Notes: generated by a model from the sequence alone, not told the origin. Numbered from the stretch's first letter, positions 19,095 through 28,997 are shown. The stretch: DNA of 64,000 nucleotides from Synechococcus lacustris (GCA_903943975.1 CAJAQB010000008.1:175076-239075), one strand, 5' to 3'. A program made the numbers and translations.

Positions 19095-21428
19095 ATGCAT
19101 TGCATACCCATGGGTTCGGGTCGTCGCGGTTCATTTCGTTTGCAGCTGCTCAAGGGGCTGCTTACCACAGGTTTCAGCGCTCCGCTGTTGGCAACAACGG
19201 CTTGTATTTCGGTGGCCTACGCCCAGGGGGAGCCCAGTGCTAGTCCCCCGGGCAGTCCCCCGGCCGGTCAATCGCTCCCAGCCTCTGAGCGGGTTGATAC
19301 CCCTTCAGCCCCGGGGACAACTCAGGCTCCTGTTGGAACACCAACTCCTGCTCCAGCGGGGACTGCCGGGGCGGTGGAACCCCAGGTATTGGTTAGTGAG
19401 GTGGCGGTGTTGGGCCTGGCGGACCACCCCGATAAGGAAAGGCTGGAACGGGCGGTCTACGACGCCCTCACGGTGCGACCGGGCACTAGCACCAGCCGCA
19501 GCTCGTTGAAAACCGATCTGGCCGCCATCTATGCCACGGGCTGGTTCAGCGATGTGCGCATTCAGCCGGTGGATGGCCCCCTTGGGGTGCGCTTGGTGGT
19601 GAACGTGACCCCCAACCCCGTCCTGAAGGAGGTGGTGCTCGATAACCCCAAGGCCTTGCTGCCCAAGGAACGCATCAAGGATGTGTTCGCCACCGATTAC
19701 GGCCGCACCCTCAATCTCAAGTCGCTGGAAAGGCGCCTAAGCGAACTGCAGAAGTGGTATGCGGAGCAGGGCTATTCCTTGGCCCGGATCACCGGTCCCA
19801 CCCGAGTTAGCCCTGAGGGGGTGGTGGAACTTTCGGTGCGGGAAGGCCTGGTGGAAGGCATTGAAGTGCAGTTCCTCAATGCCAATGGCGATGCCACAGA
19901 CGACAAGGGCAAGCCGATTAAGGGGAAATCCAAGCCCTGGGTTGTGAGCCGGGAGATCTCGCTCCGGCCCGGCAAGTTGTTCAACCGCAGGCAGCTGGAG
20001 GGGGACATCAAGCGCCTCTATGCCAGCGGTCTCTTCTCCGATGTGAAGGTCACCCTTAAGCCGATCCCTGGTAAGCCCGGGGAGGTGATCATCCTCTTGG
20101 GGGTAACGGAACAATCCACCGGTTCGCTTTCTGGCGGCATTGGCTACAGCCAGAACCAGGGGCTTTTTGGTCAGATTCAGCTGCAGGAAAACAACCTCTG
20201 GGGTAATGCCTGGAACCTGGGGGTGAATTTCACCTATGGTCAATATGGTGCCCTGGCAGATTTCAACTTTGAAATCCCTTGGTTGAAGGATGATCCCAAC
20301 CGCAGCAGCTTCCGGGCCAAGGCCTTCATCAGCCGTGAAATACCCCAGCTCTTCCAGAGTCAAAACGATGGCGCCGTGCGCACGATCTATGGTTTCTATG
20401 AACCGCCGGCCACCTCTATAAATAAGGCAACGGCCATTGCCTTGAATCGTGCCTTTAGTCGGCCCGATAATTTGGTGCTCAATGTGGAAGATATTGGTTT
20501 TGACAGTGTTGATCTGGCGGCCTCTGGTTACTTCAATGGCTACAACTACTACGAGGCAGAAGGCGACCTGGTGCGGGTGCAGCGCACTGGCGCCAACATG
20601 CAGTACATCCGGCCGCTGCGGGGTAATGATCCCTATAAGCGCAACCTCTGGACCCTGATTTTTGGTCTCAGTGGCCAGGAGGTGGTCACCATGAATGGGG
20701 CGGGCCAGGCCCGTAAATATGGGGCAGCTCCATTCACCAATAACGGTGACCCCTATGCCAGCACCGATGAAATCCTCTGCCTTGCCTACAATTGCGCTAG
20801 CAATAACCAGTTAGTGGGCGCGCGGATTGCCGCCTCCTACAACACTCTCAACGACAACAAGAACCCTCGCTCGGGCTCCTTCTTGACGATGAGCACTGAG
20901 CAGTATGTGAGTGTTGGCGAAAACTCCCCCACCTTTAACCGTCAACGGCTATCGGCCACCCATTTCATCCCCGTCAACTTCTTTAAGTTCTATAAGGGTT
21001 GTCGTCCCAAGAAAGGCGAGCCGGAAGATTGTTCCCAGTCGATCGCCCTGCAGCTCACCGGCGGCAATGTGACTGGCAGCTTGCCCCCCTATGAGGCCTT
21101 CTGTTTGGGGGGTAACAACTCGGTGCGGGGTTATTACGACTGCGACCTAGGGGTGGGCCGCAGCTATGTGGAAGGCACGATTGAATACCGCTTCCCGATC
21201 TTCAAGATCATCAGCGGTGAATTGTTCCTGGATGCCGGTTCCACCCTGGGTAGTCAGAACCAGGTGCCCGGCAACCCCGGTGGCTTACTACTCAAGCCCG
21301 GCCAAGGCTTCTCGGTGGGTACCGGTGTGATCGTTACCACCCCGGTGGGCCCCCTGCGTTTGGAGGTGGCCAGCCAAGACTTCAGTGGCAACTGGCGATT
21401 CAATGTGGGTGTTGGCTTTAAGTTCTAA
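19095..21428 (+). CDS. bamA: Outer membrane assembly factor BamA/Omp85
   Basis: BamA inserts beta-barrel proteins into the outer membrane. A signal peptide (LLKGLLTTGFSAPLLATT, probable cleavage after VAYA) is followed by a Pro/Ala/Ser-rich linker typical of cyanobacterial members, POTRA domains (about residues 95-350, for example GWFSDVRIQPVDGP and ASGLFSDVKVTLKP), and a C-terminal beta barrel from about residue 350. The barrel includes SLSGGIGYSQNQGLFG, the VRGYYDCDLG segment of the loop-6 motif and a C-terminal VGVGFKF ending in an aromatic residue. The start may be the ATG at 19110. It is followed by lpxC after 2 bases, so barrel assembly and lipid A synthesis are encoded together. Confidence 0.95.
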   Translation: MHCIPMGSGRRGSFRLQLLKGLLTTGFSAPLLATTACISVAYAQGEPSASPPGSPPAGQSLPASERVDTPSAPGTTQAPVGTPTPAPAGTAGAVEPQVLVSEVAVLGLADHPDKERLERAVYDALTVRPGTSTSRSSLKTDLAAIYATGWFSDVRIQPVDGPLGVRLVVNVTPNPVLKEVVLDNPKALLPKERIKDVFATDYGRTLNLKSLERRLSELQKWYAEQGYSLARITGPTRVSPEGVVELSVREGLVEGIEVQFLNANGDATDDKGKPIKGKSKPWVVSREISLRPGKLFNRRQLEGDIKRLYASGLFSDVKVTLKPIPGKPGEVIILLGVTEQSTGSLSGGIGYSQNQGLFGQIQLQENNLWGNAWNLGVNFTYGQYGALADFNFEIPWLKDDPNRSSFRAKAFISREIPQLFQSQNDGAVRTIYGFYEPPATSINKATAIALNRAFSRPDNLVLNVEDIGFDSVDLAASGYFNGYNYYEAEGDLVRVQRTGANMQYIRPLRGNDPYKRNLWTLIFGLSGQEVVTMNGAGQARKYGAAPFTNNGDPYASTDEILCLAYNCASNNQLVGARIAASYNTLNDNKNPRSGSFLTMSTEQYVSVGENSPTFNRQRLSATHFIPVNFFKFYKGCRPKKGEPEDCSQSIALQLTGGNVTGSLPPYEAFCLGGNNSVRGYYDCDLGVGRSYVEGTIEYRFPIFKIISGELFLDAGSTLGSQNQVPGNPGGLLLKPGQGFSVGTGVIVTTPVGPLRLEVASQDFSGNWRFNVGVGFKF

Positions 21429-21430
21429 GG

Positions 21431-22318
21431 GTGAACTGGTCTTCCGACTACAGCCGCTGCCTAGGCCTGGCCAGCGCCGTGGAGCGCCAAGGGGTGGGGT
21501 TGCATTCTGGCGCCCCCTGTCGGGTGCGGCTTCAGCCCGGGGCTGAACCGGGTTTTCGGCTGGGTTGGCTGGATCGCCCCCAGCAGGCGCCTTTGTTGCT
21601 GCAGCCCAGCCAGGTGGCTGACACCCGCCTCTGCACCACCCTGAAGCTCGGGGACCGCCAGGTGGCCACCGTTGAACATTTGCTGGCGGCCCTGGCCGGC
21701 ACCGGCCTTACCCAGGTGGAGATCCTGGTGGAGGGGGAAGAGTTGCCCCTGCTGGATGGTTCCGCCCTGCCCTGGGTGGAGGCGATTGCCGAGGCGGGGC
21801 TGAGGGATCTCGGCCCCCGGGAGCCGCTAATGCCGCTCACGGAGTCGATCACCCTGCAGCAGGGCCTCAGTTTTGTGACGGCCCTGCCCAGTGAACGCTT
21901 GCTGATCACTGCGGCGATTGAGTTCCCCCAGGCCGCCATCGGCCGCCAGTTGTTTTCGATCGAGCTCAGCCCGGCAAGTTTTGTGGAACAGATCGCTCCG
22001 GCCCGCACCTTTGGTTTCCGCGAGCAGGTGGAACAGTTGCAGGCCGCCGGTTTGATCCGTGGGGGCGCCCTAGACAATGCCCTGGTCTGTGACGGGGCCC
22101 AGTGGCTAAATCCGCCGCTGCGCTTCAGTGATGAACCGGTGCGCCATAAGCTCCTGGACCTGATCGGTGACCTGGCCCTGGTTGGTTTGCCCCAGGCCCA
22201 GGTGCTGGCCTTCAGGGGTTCCCATGCCCTGCACACCTCCCTAGCGGCAGCCCTCGACCGCCGTCCCCTCAGCCTGTCCCTGCGCCCCGGGCGCCAGGAC
22301 AGGCCCACTGCCGCCTGA
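21431..22318 (+). CDS. lpxC: UDP-3-O-acyl-N-acetylglucosamine deacetylase
   Basis: LpxC is the zinc deacetylase that commits UDP-acyl-GlcNAc to lipid A synthesis. The 295-residue product has the two-domain LpxC length. GVGLHSG is near the N-terminus. Zinc ligands fit TVEHLLAAL and [12 protein letters not shown], and the catalytic His fits [13 protein letters not shown]. It starts at GTG 21431 and its stop TGA shares a base with the ATG of fabZ, so the two are translationally coupled. Confidence 0.96.
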   Translation: MNWSSDYSRCLGLASAVERQGVGLHSGAPCRVRLQPGAEPGFRLGWLDRPQQAPLLLQPSQVADTRLCTTLKLGDRQVATVEHLLAALAGTGLTQVEILVEGEELPLLDGSALPWVEAIAEAGLRDLGPREPLMPLTESITLQQGLSFVTALPSERLLITAAIEFPQAAIGRQLFSIELSPASFVEQIAPARTFGFREQVEQLQAAGLIRGGALDNALVCDGAQWLNPPLRFSDEPVRHKLLDLIGDLALVGLPQAQVLAFRGSHALHTSLAAALDRRPLSLSLRPGRQDRPTAA

Positions 22319-22776
22319 TGACCTCCCCTGCTCCCACGACGCCAAGCCTGCTGACCAGTGAGCAGATCCTCAACCTGCTGCCCCACCGTTATCCCTTTGC
22401 CCTGGTGGACCGGGTGCTGGAACATGAGCCCGGCAAGCGGGCGGTGGCGATCAAGAACGTGACGATCAACGAACCCCAATTCCAGGGCCATTTCCCTGGT
22501 AGGCCCCTGATGCCAGGGGTACTGATTGTGGAAGCAATGGCCCAGGTGGGCGGCCTGATCGTGACCCAGATGCCAGACCTGCCGAAAGGTTTGTTTGTTT
22601 TTGCCGGTATCGACGGCGTGCGCTTCCGTCGGCCGGTGGTGCCCGGTGATCAGTTGCTGATCAGTTGCGAGTTGCTCAGCCTCAAGCGCCGGCGCTTTGG
22701 CAAAGTGCATGCCGAAGTAACCGTGGATGGGGCTTTGGTGTGCTCCGGCGATCTGATGTTTTCGCTGGTGGACTGA
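22318..22776 (+). CDS. fabZ: 3-hydroxyacyl-ACP dehydratase FabZ
   Basis: FabZ dehydrates beta-hydroxyacyl-ACP in fatty acid elongation and competes with LpxA for the same substrates. The 152-residue hot-dog protein shows [13 protein letters not shown] and the active-site region [20 protein letters not shown], with the catalytic His in GHFPG and Glu in VEAMAQ. It lies in the usual lpxC-fabZ-lpxA order, with an ATGA overlap to lpxC upstream and lpxA 2 bases downstream. Confidence 0.97.
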   Translation: MTSPAPTTPSLLTSEQILNLLPHRYPFALVDRVLEHEPGKRAVAIKNVTINEPQFQGHFPGRPLMPGVLIVEAMAQVGGLIVTQMPDLPKGLFVFAGIDGVRFRRPVVPGDQLLISCELLSLKRRRFGKVHAEVTVDGALVCSGDLMFSLVD

Positions 22777-22778
22777 GC

Positions 22779-23603
22779 ATGAGCATGTCTGCCCTGGCAC
22801 CTCAGATCCACCCCACGGCGGTGGTTGATCCCCGGGCCCAGCTGGCCGAAGGGGTGACGGTGGGTCCCTACGCCGTGATCGGCCCCAAGGTGCGCCTAGG
22901 GGTTGGCACCCGCATTGGCCCCCATGTGGTGCTCGATGGTTGGGTGACCATGGGGGCTGATAACCAGGTTTTCCCGGGGGCCTGCATTGGCCTGGAGCCC
23001 CAAGATCTCAAATACACCGGTGATGAAACTGAGGTGGCGATCGGCGATGGCAATCGAATCCGTGAATGCGTGACCATCAACCGAGCCACGGCTGAGGGGG
23101 AAAGCACGGTGCTGGGCAGCCACAACCTCTTGATGGCCTACAGCCATATCGGCCACAATTGCCGCCTCGGCGACCGGATCGTGATCGCCAACGGCGTGGC
23201 GGTGGCCGGCCATGTGGACATCGGTGACCGGGCCGTGATCGGCGGGGTGCTGGGCATCCATCAGTTCGTGCACATCGGCAGCCTTGCCATGGTGGGGGGG
23301 ATGAGTCGCATTGATCGCGATGTGCCCCCCTTTGCGATTGTTGAAGGCCATCCCGGTCGGCTGCGGGGCTTGAATCGCATTGGCCTGCAACGCAGTGGTT
23401 TGGCCGATTCCGCCGATGGGGCAGTGATGCGGGAATTGCAGCAGCTCTGGAAACTGCTCTACCGCTCCTCACTGCCCCTCACGGAGGCCCTGCGCCAGGC
23501 CCGCAGCCAAACGCTCTCGCCCCCCGCCGAAGAGTTGGTGGCCTTCCTGGAGGCCAGCTGTGGCCCCAAGCGCCGCGGTCCCCTGCCGGCCCAGCGTTCG
23601 TGA
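22779..23603 (+). CDS. lpxA: UDP-N-acetylglucosamine acyltransferase
   Basis: LpxA transfers a hydroxyacyl chain from ACP to UDP-GlcNAc, the first lipid A step. The 274-residue product is built of left-handed beta-helix hexapeptides ([20 protein letters not shown] and similar), contains [10 protein letters not shown] with the catalytic His, and ends in a helical tail. I chose the ATG at 22779. The same frame is open further upstream to 22665, but that part lies inside fabZ and is not LpxA-like. A GTGA overlap couples it to lpxB. Confidence 0.97.
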   Translation: MSMSALAPQIHPTAVVDPRAQLAEGVTVGPYAVIGPKVRLGVGTRIGPHVVLDGWVTMGADNQVFPGACIGLEPQDLKYTGDETEVAIGDGNRIRECVTINRATAEGESTVLGSHNLLMAYSHIGHNCRLGDRIVIANGVAVAGHVDIGDRAVIGGVLGIHQFVHIGSLAMVGGMSRIDRDVPPFAIVEGHPGRLRGLNRIGLQRSGLADSADGAVMRELQQLWKLLYRSSLPLTEALRQARSQTLSPPAEELVAFLEASCGPKRRGPLPAQRS

Positions 23604-24790
23604 CCCATCTGCTAATCAGCACCGGCGAGGTGTCCGGTGATCTGCAGGGCAGCCTGTTGATTCGTGCGCTCCATGGGGAGGCCGCCAGCCGGGGGGTTTC
23701 CCTGCGCATCAGTGCCCTGGGGGGCCCCCGCATGGAGGCCGCCGGGGCCGAATTGCTGGCCGATACGGCGCCCCTGGGGGCGATTGGTCTCTGGGAGGCC
23801 CTGCCCCTGGTGTGGCCCACCCTGCGCTTGCAGCACAAGGCCCAGCGCTGGTTGGCTAAAAATCCCCCCGATGGGGTGGTGTTGATCGACTACATGGGGG
23901 GCAACACCCCCCTGGGCCGTTGGGTGAAGCGGGAACGGCCTGAGGTGCCAGTGCTGTACTACATCGCCCCCCAGGAATGGGCCTTCCGGATCGGCGAAGG
24001 CGGTACCACGCGCCTGATTGGTTTCAGTGATCAGATCCTGGCGATTTTTCCTGAGGAAGCCCGCTTCTACCGCGAACGCGGCGCCCAGGTGCATTGGGTG
24101 GGCCATCCCTTAATAGATACCCTCGGCGAACTGCCCAGCCGCGAGCAGGCCCGCCAGCAGCTGGGCTTGGCGGCCGATGAGTCGTTGCTGTTGCTCTTGC
24201 CCGCCTCCCGCACCCAGGAGTTGCGCTGGTTGGTGCCACCCCTGGTGGCGGCGGCGGCCGAACTGCAGCGCCGCCACCCCCGCCTGCGGGTGATTGTGCC
24301 CTCGGCCCAGGCCGGTTTTGAGCAGCCCCTGCAGGCGGCCATCGAGCAGGCCGGCCTGCGGGCCACGGTGCTGGAGGCCAGCCTTGCCGATGCCCAGCGG
24401 CCGATCCTCTGCGCCGCCGCAGACCTGGCCCTCACCAAATCAGGCACCGTCAATCTCGAGCTGGCCCTGCGGGGCGTGCCCCAGGTGGTGGGTTATCGGG
24501 TGAGCTGGCTCACGGCCTTCATGGCAAAGCAGCTGCTGCGCTTCCGGGTGGAACACATCTCGCCGGTGAACCTGGTGTTGGGGGAACGGCTGGTGCCCGA
24601 ATTGCTGCAGGAGGACCTCCAGGTGGATCGCCTAGTGGCTGAGGCCTTGCCTTTGCTTGAGTCCCCCGCGGCCCGCCAACGGGTGCAGCAGGGCTACGCT
24701 CGCCTGCGCCAGCTCCTGGGGGAACCAGGGGTGACCCAGCGGGCGGCCCGCTTGATTCTCGATGCGGTTCTCCCTACCTGCAGGGGCTAG
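23600..24790 (+). CDS. lpxB: Lipid A disaccharide synthase
   Basis: LpxB (GT19) condenses UDP-diacyl-GlcN with lipid X to give the lipid A disaccharide at the inner membrane. The 396-residue length is normal. Typical segments are [12 protein letters not shown] at the N-terminus, [49 protein letters not shown] and the C-terminal [12 protein letters not shown] donor site. It starts at GTG and overlaps the lpxA stop by 4 bases. It closes the run of purC, bamA, lpxC, fabZ, lpxA and lpxB on one strand. Confidence 0.97.
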   Translation: MTHLLISTGEVSGDLQGSLLIRALHGEAASRGVSLRISALGGPRMEAAGAELLADTAPLGAIGLWEALPLVWPTLRLQHKAQRWLAKNPPDGVVLIDYMGGNTPLGRWVKRERPEVPVLYYIAPQEWAFRIGEGGTTRLIGFSDQILAIFPEEARFYRERGAQVHWVGHPLIDTLGELPSREQARQQLGLAADESLLLLLPASRTQELRWLVPPLVAAAAELQRRHPRLRVIVPSAQAGFEQPLQAAIEQAGLRATVLEASLADAQRPILCAAADLALTKSGTVNLELALRGVPQVVGYRVSWLTAFMAKQLLRFRVEHISPVNLVLGERLVPELLQEDLQVDRLVAEALPLLESPAARQRVQQGYARLRQLLGEPGVTQRAARLILDAVLPTCRG

Positions 24791-24828
24791 CTGGGCCCGC
24801 TAAGTTGCCGAAGTAAGTGCAGGTTTTG

Positions 24829-25023
24829 ATGTATCTGCTCACCATCCGCGAAGGCCTAGCTACCCGTTATATCGGCCCCTACGAGAGCCCCAAGCATGCG
24901 GCCGACGACCTCGATCGGCTGCTGTCTAGTTGTGACGACCGGGCCCGTTGGCAGATCCACGAGCTGCAATCACCGGCATCGATCAGCGTCCGGGTTGCCA
25001 AGGCCCCAGCCCAGGTGGCCTAA
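24829..25023 (+). CDS. Small conserved cyanobacterial protein, unknown function
   Basis: This 64-residue protein (MYLLTIREGLATRYIG at the start, DRARWQIHELQ in the middle) has a simple alpha/beta composition and no membrane segment. I recognise it only as the kind of short protein found in picocyanobacterial genomes and give no function. GTG at 24817 would add four residues. Its stop overlaps by 3 bases the stop of the convergent small membrane protein at 25020. Confidence 0.65.
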   Translation: MYLLTIREGLATRYIGPYESPKHAADDLDRLLSSCDDRARWQIHELQSPASISVRVAKAPAQVA

Positions 25024-25250
25024 CGGCGCGGATAGCCCCTGAACAGGCCGCTTTCGACGATCAAGCCCACCCCGGCATTGATACAGATCAGGCTGATGCT
25101 GCCCAGCCAGAACCAGGGCTTGGGGGGATCAGCGGCCCGGCGCACCACCGCCTCTCCAAATAGACACATGCCCAGGGGCAGCAGCAGGATGCCGGCCTGG
25201 GCCCGCAGATACCACTGCCATTTAAGGCTCAGCCAGCGGGGGATCCGCAA
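25020..25250 (-). CDS. Small two-helix membrane protein, unknown function
   Basis: The 76-residue product has two hydrophobic segments, AGILLLPLGMCLFGEAV and FWLGSISLICINAGVGLIV, with positive charges at both ends. That predicts a hairpin membrane protein. I have no family name, but the composition looks like a conserved picocyanobacterial protein, not a random frame. Start is TTG at 25250, since no ATG or GTG is available in the frame. Its stop overlaps the stop of the gene on the other strand. Confidence 0.6.
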   Translation of the reverse strand: MRIPRWLSLKWQWYLRAQAGILLLPLGMCLFGEAVVRRAADPPKPWFWLGSISLICINAGVGLIVESGLFRGYPRR

Positions 25251-25285
25251 GGGCTCAGTGCAGTTCTGGCCAACTTAGGCGGAAG

Positions 25286-26182
25286 CTAGACCGCCAGCGT
25301 TTGGCCTTGGCCGTGGTGCTGGGCGGTGCGGCGCAGTTTGCGCAGGGCGTTCTGTTCCAGCTGGCGGGTGCGTTCGCGGCTGAGGCCAAAGCGGTGGGCC
25401 AGCTCCTGGAGGGTGGCTTTGGCGCCGCTGCCATGGCGTTCGCTCAGCACCAGCGCTTCCCTTTCGCTCAGGTTGGTCTGTTGCACTAGCCGTTGCAGGT
25501 CATCCTTGGCCCAATCCTGTTCGAGCTGTTCCATTGGGCTGATCCGCCCATCCTCCAGCAGGTCGCCGAGGCTGCCGTTTTCCTCCCGCCCAGCCAAGGG
25601 ACTATCGAGGCTGCAGCCCCGGCTGATCCGGGCGGCCCGTTCTAGATCCAGCAGCTGGGCCTCCGTTTCGCCGAGGGCCTCACAGAGTTCCTGGCGGCGG
25701 GGGGCCCGACCCAGTTGCTGGCCGAGCCGTTGGGAGGTGGCCGCCAGCCGCGAGATCCGATCGGCCACGTGGAAGGGCAGCCGCACGGTGGGGCTTTGCT
25801 GGCTGATTGCCCGTTGCAGGGCCTGCTTAATCCACCAGTAGGCGTAGGTGCTGAAGCGATAGCCGGTGCTGGGGTCGTATTTCTCCACGGCCCGTTGCAG
25901 ACCGATCGAACCCTCCTGCACCAGATCCTCGAGGGCGAGGCCCCGCAGTCGGTATTTCTTGGCCAGGTGCACCACCAGCCGCAGGTTGGCCCGCACCATG
26001 CGGCTGCGGGCCCGCAGCCCTTGGCGGCGCAGGGGGCCAGGGGCCGCTTCGGGGCCATCGGGATGGTCTTGCCAGGCCCGCACCTGGCGGCCCAGTTCCA
26101 CCTCTTCCGCCGGAGTAAGCAGGGCCACACGGCCGATGCCTTCCAGCATCCAGCCAAAGCAGTCAGCGGTGTTCCGGGCCAT
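25286..26182 (-). CDS. RNA polymerase sigma factor, sigma-70 family (RpoD-like, group 2 type)
   Basis: An alternative sigma-70 factor of about 298 residues that directs RNA polymerase. Region 1.2/2 is clear: NLRLVVHLAKKYRLRG, LEDLVQEGSIGLQRAVEKYD, then YRFSTYAYWWIKQALQRAI for -10 recognition, LPFHVADRISRL (region 3), and the region 4.2 helix-turn-helix LQELAHRFGLSRERTRQLE. It lacks the long N-terminal region of the housekeeping factor. I chose ATG 26182 (MARNTADCFG) over 26209. It lies just downstream of pepA on the same strand. Picocyanobacteria have several such factors, and I cannot say which one this is. Confidence 0.93.
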   Translation of the reverse strand: MARNTADCFGWMLEGIGRVALLTPAEEVELGRQVRAWQDHPDGPEAAPGPLRRQGLRARSRMVRANLRLVVHLAKKYRLRGLALEDLVQEGSIGLQRAVEKYDPSTGYRFSTYAYWWIKQALQRAISQQSPTVRLPFHVADRISRLAATSQRLGQQLGRAPRRQELCEALGETEAQLLDLERAARISRGCSLDSPLAGREENGSLGDLLEDGRISPMEQLEQDWAKDDLQRLVQQTNLSEREALVLSERHGSGAKATLQELAHRFGLSRERTRQLEQNALRKLRRTAQHHGQGQTLAV

Positions 26183-26274
26183 GGGGTAAGCCCCAATCGA
26201 ACTCCCCAAACAATGGTTCCAGCGGTTCTTCCAACGGAAGTGGGAAAGCCGTCAAGGAAGGTGCGGTTCCCCCC

Positions 26275-27747
26275 TTAGGCCTGGCAGCACCATTCCACAA
26301 GGGTGCGCACCCCAAAGCCAGTGGCGCCGGCCGGGTCGATGCCGCGGCCCTTTTCGCTCCACACCGGCCCGGCAATGTCTAGGTGGGCCCAGGGGATCGC
26401 CGCATCCACGAATTCCTGGAGGAACAGGGCCCCGGTGATTGAACCGCCGGGGCGGGGCCCGGTGTTTTTCATATCGGCGAAATGGCTCTTTAGCCCTTCC
26501 TTGTAAGAGGCCTGCAGCGGCATGCGCCAGAGCGATTCCCCCGCTTGGCGGGCGGCATCCTTGAGCTGGTCGGCCAGGGCATCGTTGGGGGACCAGAGAC
26601 CGGCGATCTCATCCCCCAGGGCAACCACGCAGGCCCCGGTGAGGGTGGCCAGGTCAACGATGGCATCGGGTTTGAGGGCTGAGGCATAAACCAGGGCATC
26701 GGCAAGGGTGAGGCGCCCCTCGGCATCGGTGTTATTGATCTCGATCGTTTTGCCATTGGAGGCGGTGACGATCGAACCGGGATGGATTGCTTCGGCGCTC
26801 ACCATGTTTTCGGTGGTGGCACTGATCACATGGATCTCCACCCCGGCCGGTTTCAGTTCGGCCAGGCTGCGGGCGGCCCCGAGCACGGCGCCACAGCCCC
26901 CCATGTCGAACTTCATCAATTCGATCTGGCTGCCGCCCACCTTGAGGTTGTAACCGCCGGAATCAAAGGTGAGCCCTTTGCCGATCAGCACCAGCCTCCG
27001 TCGGATTGGCCCCTCTGGCCGGATCACCAGGTGCAGGAACCGGGGCGGCACGCTGGCCCCCTGGGCCACCGCCAGGAAGGCCCCCATGCCCCGCTGGCGG
27101 CAGTCCTCCTCATCCAGCACGCTGAGTTCAAGCTGGTAATCCTTGGCCAGGGTGCGGGCCGTGGCCTCCAGGCTCAGGGAATTCACCACGTTGGGGGGGG
27201 CAGCCACCAGTTCGCGGGCCAGTTCCACCCCAGCGCAGATCGCTTGATTGCGCAGTACTTCGGCCCCCAGCTCCTCGCTGAGCCCCAGCAACCAGGTGCT
27301 GCTGGGCAGTTGCCTGGGTTCCGGTTCGCTGCGGAAGCGTTGGTCTTGGAAGAGGGCGAGCCTTACCCCCTGCACCAGGGCCGCGGCGGCGCTGGCCGGG
27401 GCAAAGCCCTCCAGGGGTAGGGCCAGGGCCAGCTGGCTACAGCCTTGGCCACTGCTGGCCTTGGCCAACTGGGCCGCCCCCAGGCGCAGGGCAACGCCAT
27501 CAAAGTTTTCCGGTTCCCCCAGGCCTGCCAGCAGCAGCAGCGAGGGCTGTAGGCCCGGCAGCTGCAGGCTCACCAGTTCGCCGGGCTTGCCCTTGAACTG
27601 GCGTTTCTCCAGCAGTTCCAGCAGGGGCTGGCCCAGCTGCTCAGCCCAGGGGCGCAGTTGTTCCTGCCAGGTGCTGCTGAACAGGCCCAGGGCCAGGCCA
27701 TCGCAGGGGAGCTCGGCCAGCGAGGCGGTGCTGCAGCGGAACTCCAT
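26275..27747 (-). CDS. pepA: Leucyl aminopeptidase, M17 family
   Basis: PepA is a cytosolic dinuclear-metal aminopeptidase that removes N-terminal residues from peptides. The 490-residue product has the full two-domain length. The C-terminal catalytic domain shows GKGLTFDSGGYNLK (metal-binding Lys and Asp), MKFDMGGCGAV and NTDAEGRLTLADAL with the catalytic Arg. The N-terminal third is more variable, as usual. It is followed on the same strand by the sigma factor, with about 90 bases between, and preceded by the GIY-YIG gene. Confidence 0.96.
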   Translation of the reverse strand: MEFRCSTASLAELPCDGLALGLFSSTWQEQLRPWAEQLGQPLLELLEKRQFKGKPGELVSLQLPGLQPSLLLLAGLGEPENFDGVALRLGAAQLAKASSGQGCSQLALALPLEGFAPASAAAALVQGVRLALFQDQRFRSEPEPRQLPSSTWLLGLSEELGAEVLRNQAICAGVELARELVAAPPNVVNSLSLEATARTLAKDYQLELSVLDEEDCRQRGMGAFLAVAQGASVPPRFLHLVIRPEGPIRRRLVLIGKGLTFDSGGYNLKVGGSQIELMKFDMGGCGAVLGAARSLAELKPAGVEIHVISATTENMVSAEAIHPGSIVTASNGKTIEINNTDAEGRLTLADALVYASALKPDAIVDLATLTGACVVALGDEIAGLWSPNDALADQLKDAARQAGESLWRMPLQASYKEGLKSHFADMKNTGPRPGGSITGALFLQEFVDAAIPWAHLDIAGPVWSEKGRGIDPAGATGFGVRTLVEWCCQA

Positions 27748-27804
27748 GGCGTTGATCTATTGGCGCGGTGGCGCGATCGTAATGGCCACCTGTCGCCAAA
27801 ACTG

Positions 27805-28428
27805 TTAGCGGAGCAGGTTTTGGAAGGGGGTTTGCCAGCGCTGGCGGCATTCCTTGTTAAACGGCGGTTGCCAATGGCGGATCTGGGTCTGTTCCAGTTG
27901 GCGGCGGCGGCGGGTGTCGCTGGGGGCATCACACCAGAAGCGAATGCTCAGCCGGGGCGTTTGGCCGCAACGCACCAGGGTTTCGCCATAGGCGGCCAGG
28001 TAGTGCTTGCAGTCGTGTTCCCCTTTCCAACGGCGGTCGGCCCGGCAGGTTTCCCCCAGGTAGAGCAGCAGGTCTTGGTCGGGGCCGAGGCTGTGGTCAA
28101 AGACGAAATAGAGGGCGGCGCCGTGGTGGGGGGGCTCCGGCCAACGCCAGAACTGCAAAGACTCGGCAATTAAATCCAGGGGATCAGGCACCGCCAGCGG
28201 GCTTGCTGCCATTGGCGGTTGGGCGAGCTCAGCCTCAGCAAAGAGGCAGATCTGCCCCGGAGCCTGGCCTGGGCTGTTGCCGTGGCTCAGTTGGCGCTGC
28301 TCTTGTTGAAAAATAAGCACCCGTTCCTGCCAGGCCCGCAGGCCTTCGGCGCTCAGTTGCCATTCGGGTGTTAGGTCGCCGTGGGCGCTGGTTTCAAATA
28401 AATCGGGTTGGCGGCCCAGGGGGGTCAT
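27805..28428 (-). CDS. GIY-YIG-like nuclease family protein
   Basis: The central domain looks like a GIY-YIG endonuclease fold: LYFVFDHSL and LLYLGET correspond to the two short motif strands, followed by a His/Lys-rich helix (KHYLAAYGE) and then EQTQIRHWQPPFN, with Glu and a terminal Asn at the expected spacing. The N-terminal 80 residues are not part of the domain. A role in nucleic acid processing is inferred. It starts at ATG 28428, overlapping the stop of the HhH gene upstream by 4 bases, which suggests that the two act together. Confidence 0.72.
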   Translation of the reverse strand: MTPLGRQPDLFETSAHGDLTPEWQLSAEGLRAWQERVLIFQQEQRQLSHGNSPGQAPGQICLFAEAELAQPPMAASPLAVPDPLDLIAESLQFWRWPEPPHHGAALYFVFDHSLGPDQDLLLYLGETCRADRRWKGEHDCKHYLAAYGETLVRCGQTPRLSIRFWCDAPSDTRRRRQLEQTQIRHWQPPFNKECRQRWQTPFQNLLR

Positions 28429-28997
28429 GGTTTGGCCCCCGGTTTGGCCCCCGGTAGGGCGGGCCCCCCGGGGCCGGGGCTGAAGCTCACCCGGCCGATC
28501 AGGGCCTCCACCACCGCCGCCGGCAGGCTGAGACGTTCCTGCAGGTCAGCCAGGTGGGCATAGGGGCGCCGGGCCCGTTCCCGCAGGAAGCGGGCGCGGC
28601 GGTCGGGGGGGAACACCCCGAGGCTGTCGAGGTCCTCGGGGCGGGCCCGGTTCAGGTCCACCGGGGCGGGGGTGGGCTGGGGTGGTTCGCTGTACCAGCG
28701 GAAGAGCAGCTGGGGGCGCCAGGCCTCCAGCTGGGCCGGGGGCAGCTCCAGCAGTTGGCCGAGATCGTTGGCGCCACTGAGCTGCACCCCCCCCTGCTGC
28801 AGCCGCACCAGCAGGTCTGCCTGCTCCGGCATACAGCCGGGCAGCCGTAGCCAGTCGGCGCGGCTGGCTCGATTCACATCGATCTGCCAGGGGGGCGGTG
28901 CTGGTGCTGACTCGGCGCTGGCTTGGGGCCGGGGGCCTTCGCCAAGGGCCCTCAGCAGCTGTCGAGCCAGGGGATCCAGCCAGTGGCGTTCAGCCAT
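28425..28997 (-). CDS. ComEA-like helix-hairpin-helix protein
   Basis: The 190-residue product has two helix-hairpin-helix units: IDVNRASRADWLRLPGC at about residues 35-60 and VDLNRARPEDLDSLGVFPPD near 115-135, each typical of non-specific DNA-binding HhH domains as in ComEA. There is no signal peptide or membrane anchor, so it is likely cytosolic, unlike the competence protein. The start at MAERHWLDPL (28997) is preferred to 29048, whose extra residues are Pro-rich noise. It is coupled to the GIY-YIG gene by an ATGA overlap. Confidence 0.75.
   Translation of the reverse strand: MAERHWLDPLARQLLRALGEGPRPQASAESAPAPPPWQIDVNRASRADWLRLPGCMPEQADLLVRLQQGGVQLSGANDLGQLLELPPAQLEAWRPQLLFRWYSEPPQPTPAPVDLNRARPEDLDSLGVFPPDRRARFLRERARRPYAHLADLQERLSLPAAVVEALIGRVSFSPGPGGPALPGAKPGAKP

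Noticed and set aside
21532..22800. 422-residue minus-strand open frame
   Set aside because: Antisense to lpxC and fabZ, which are certain.
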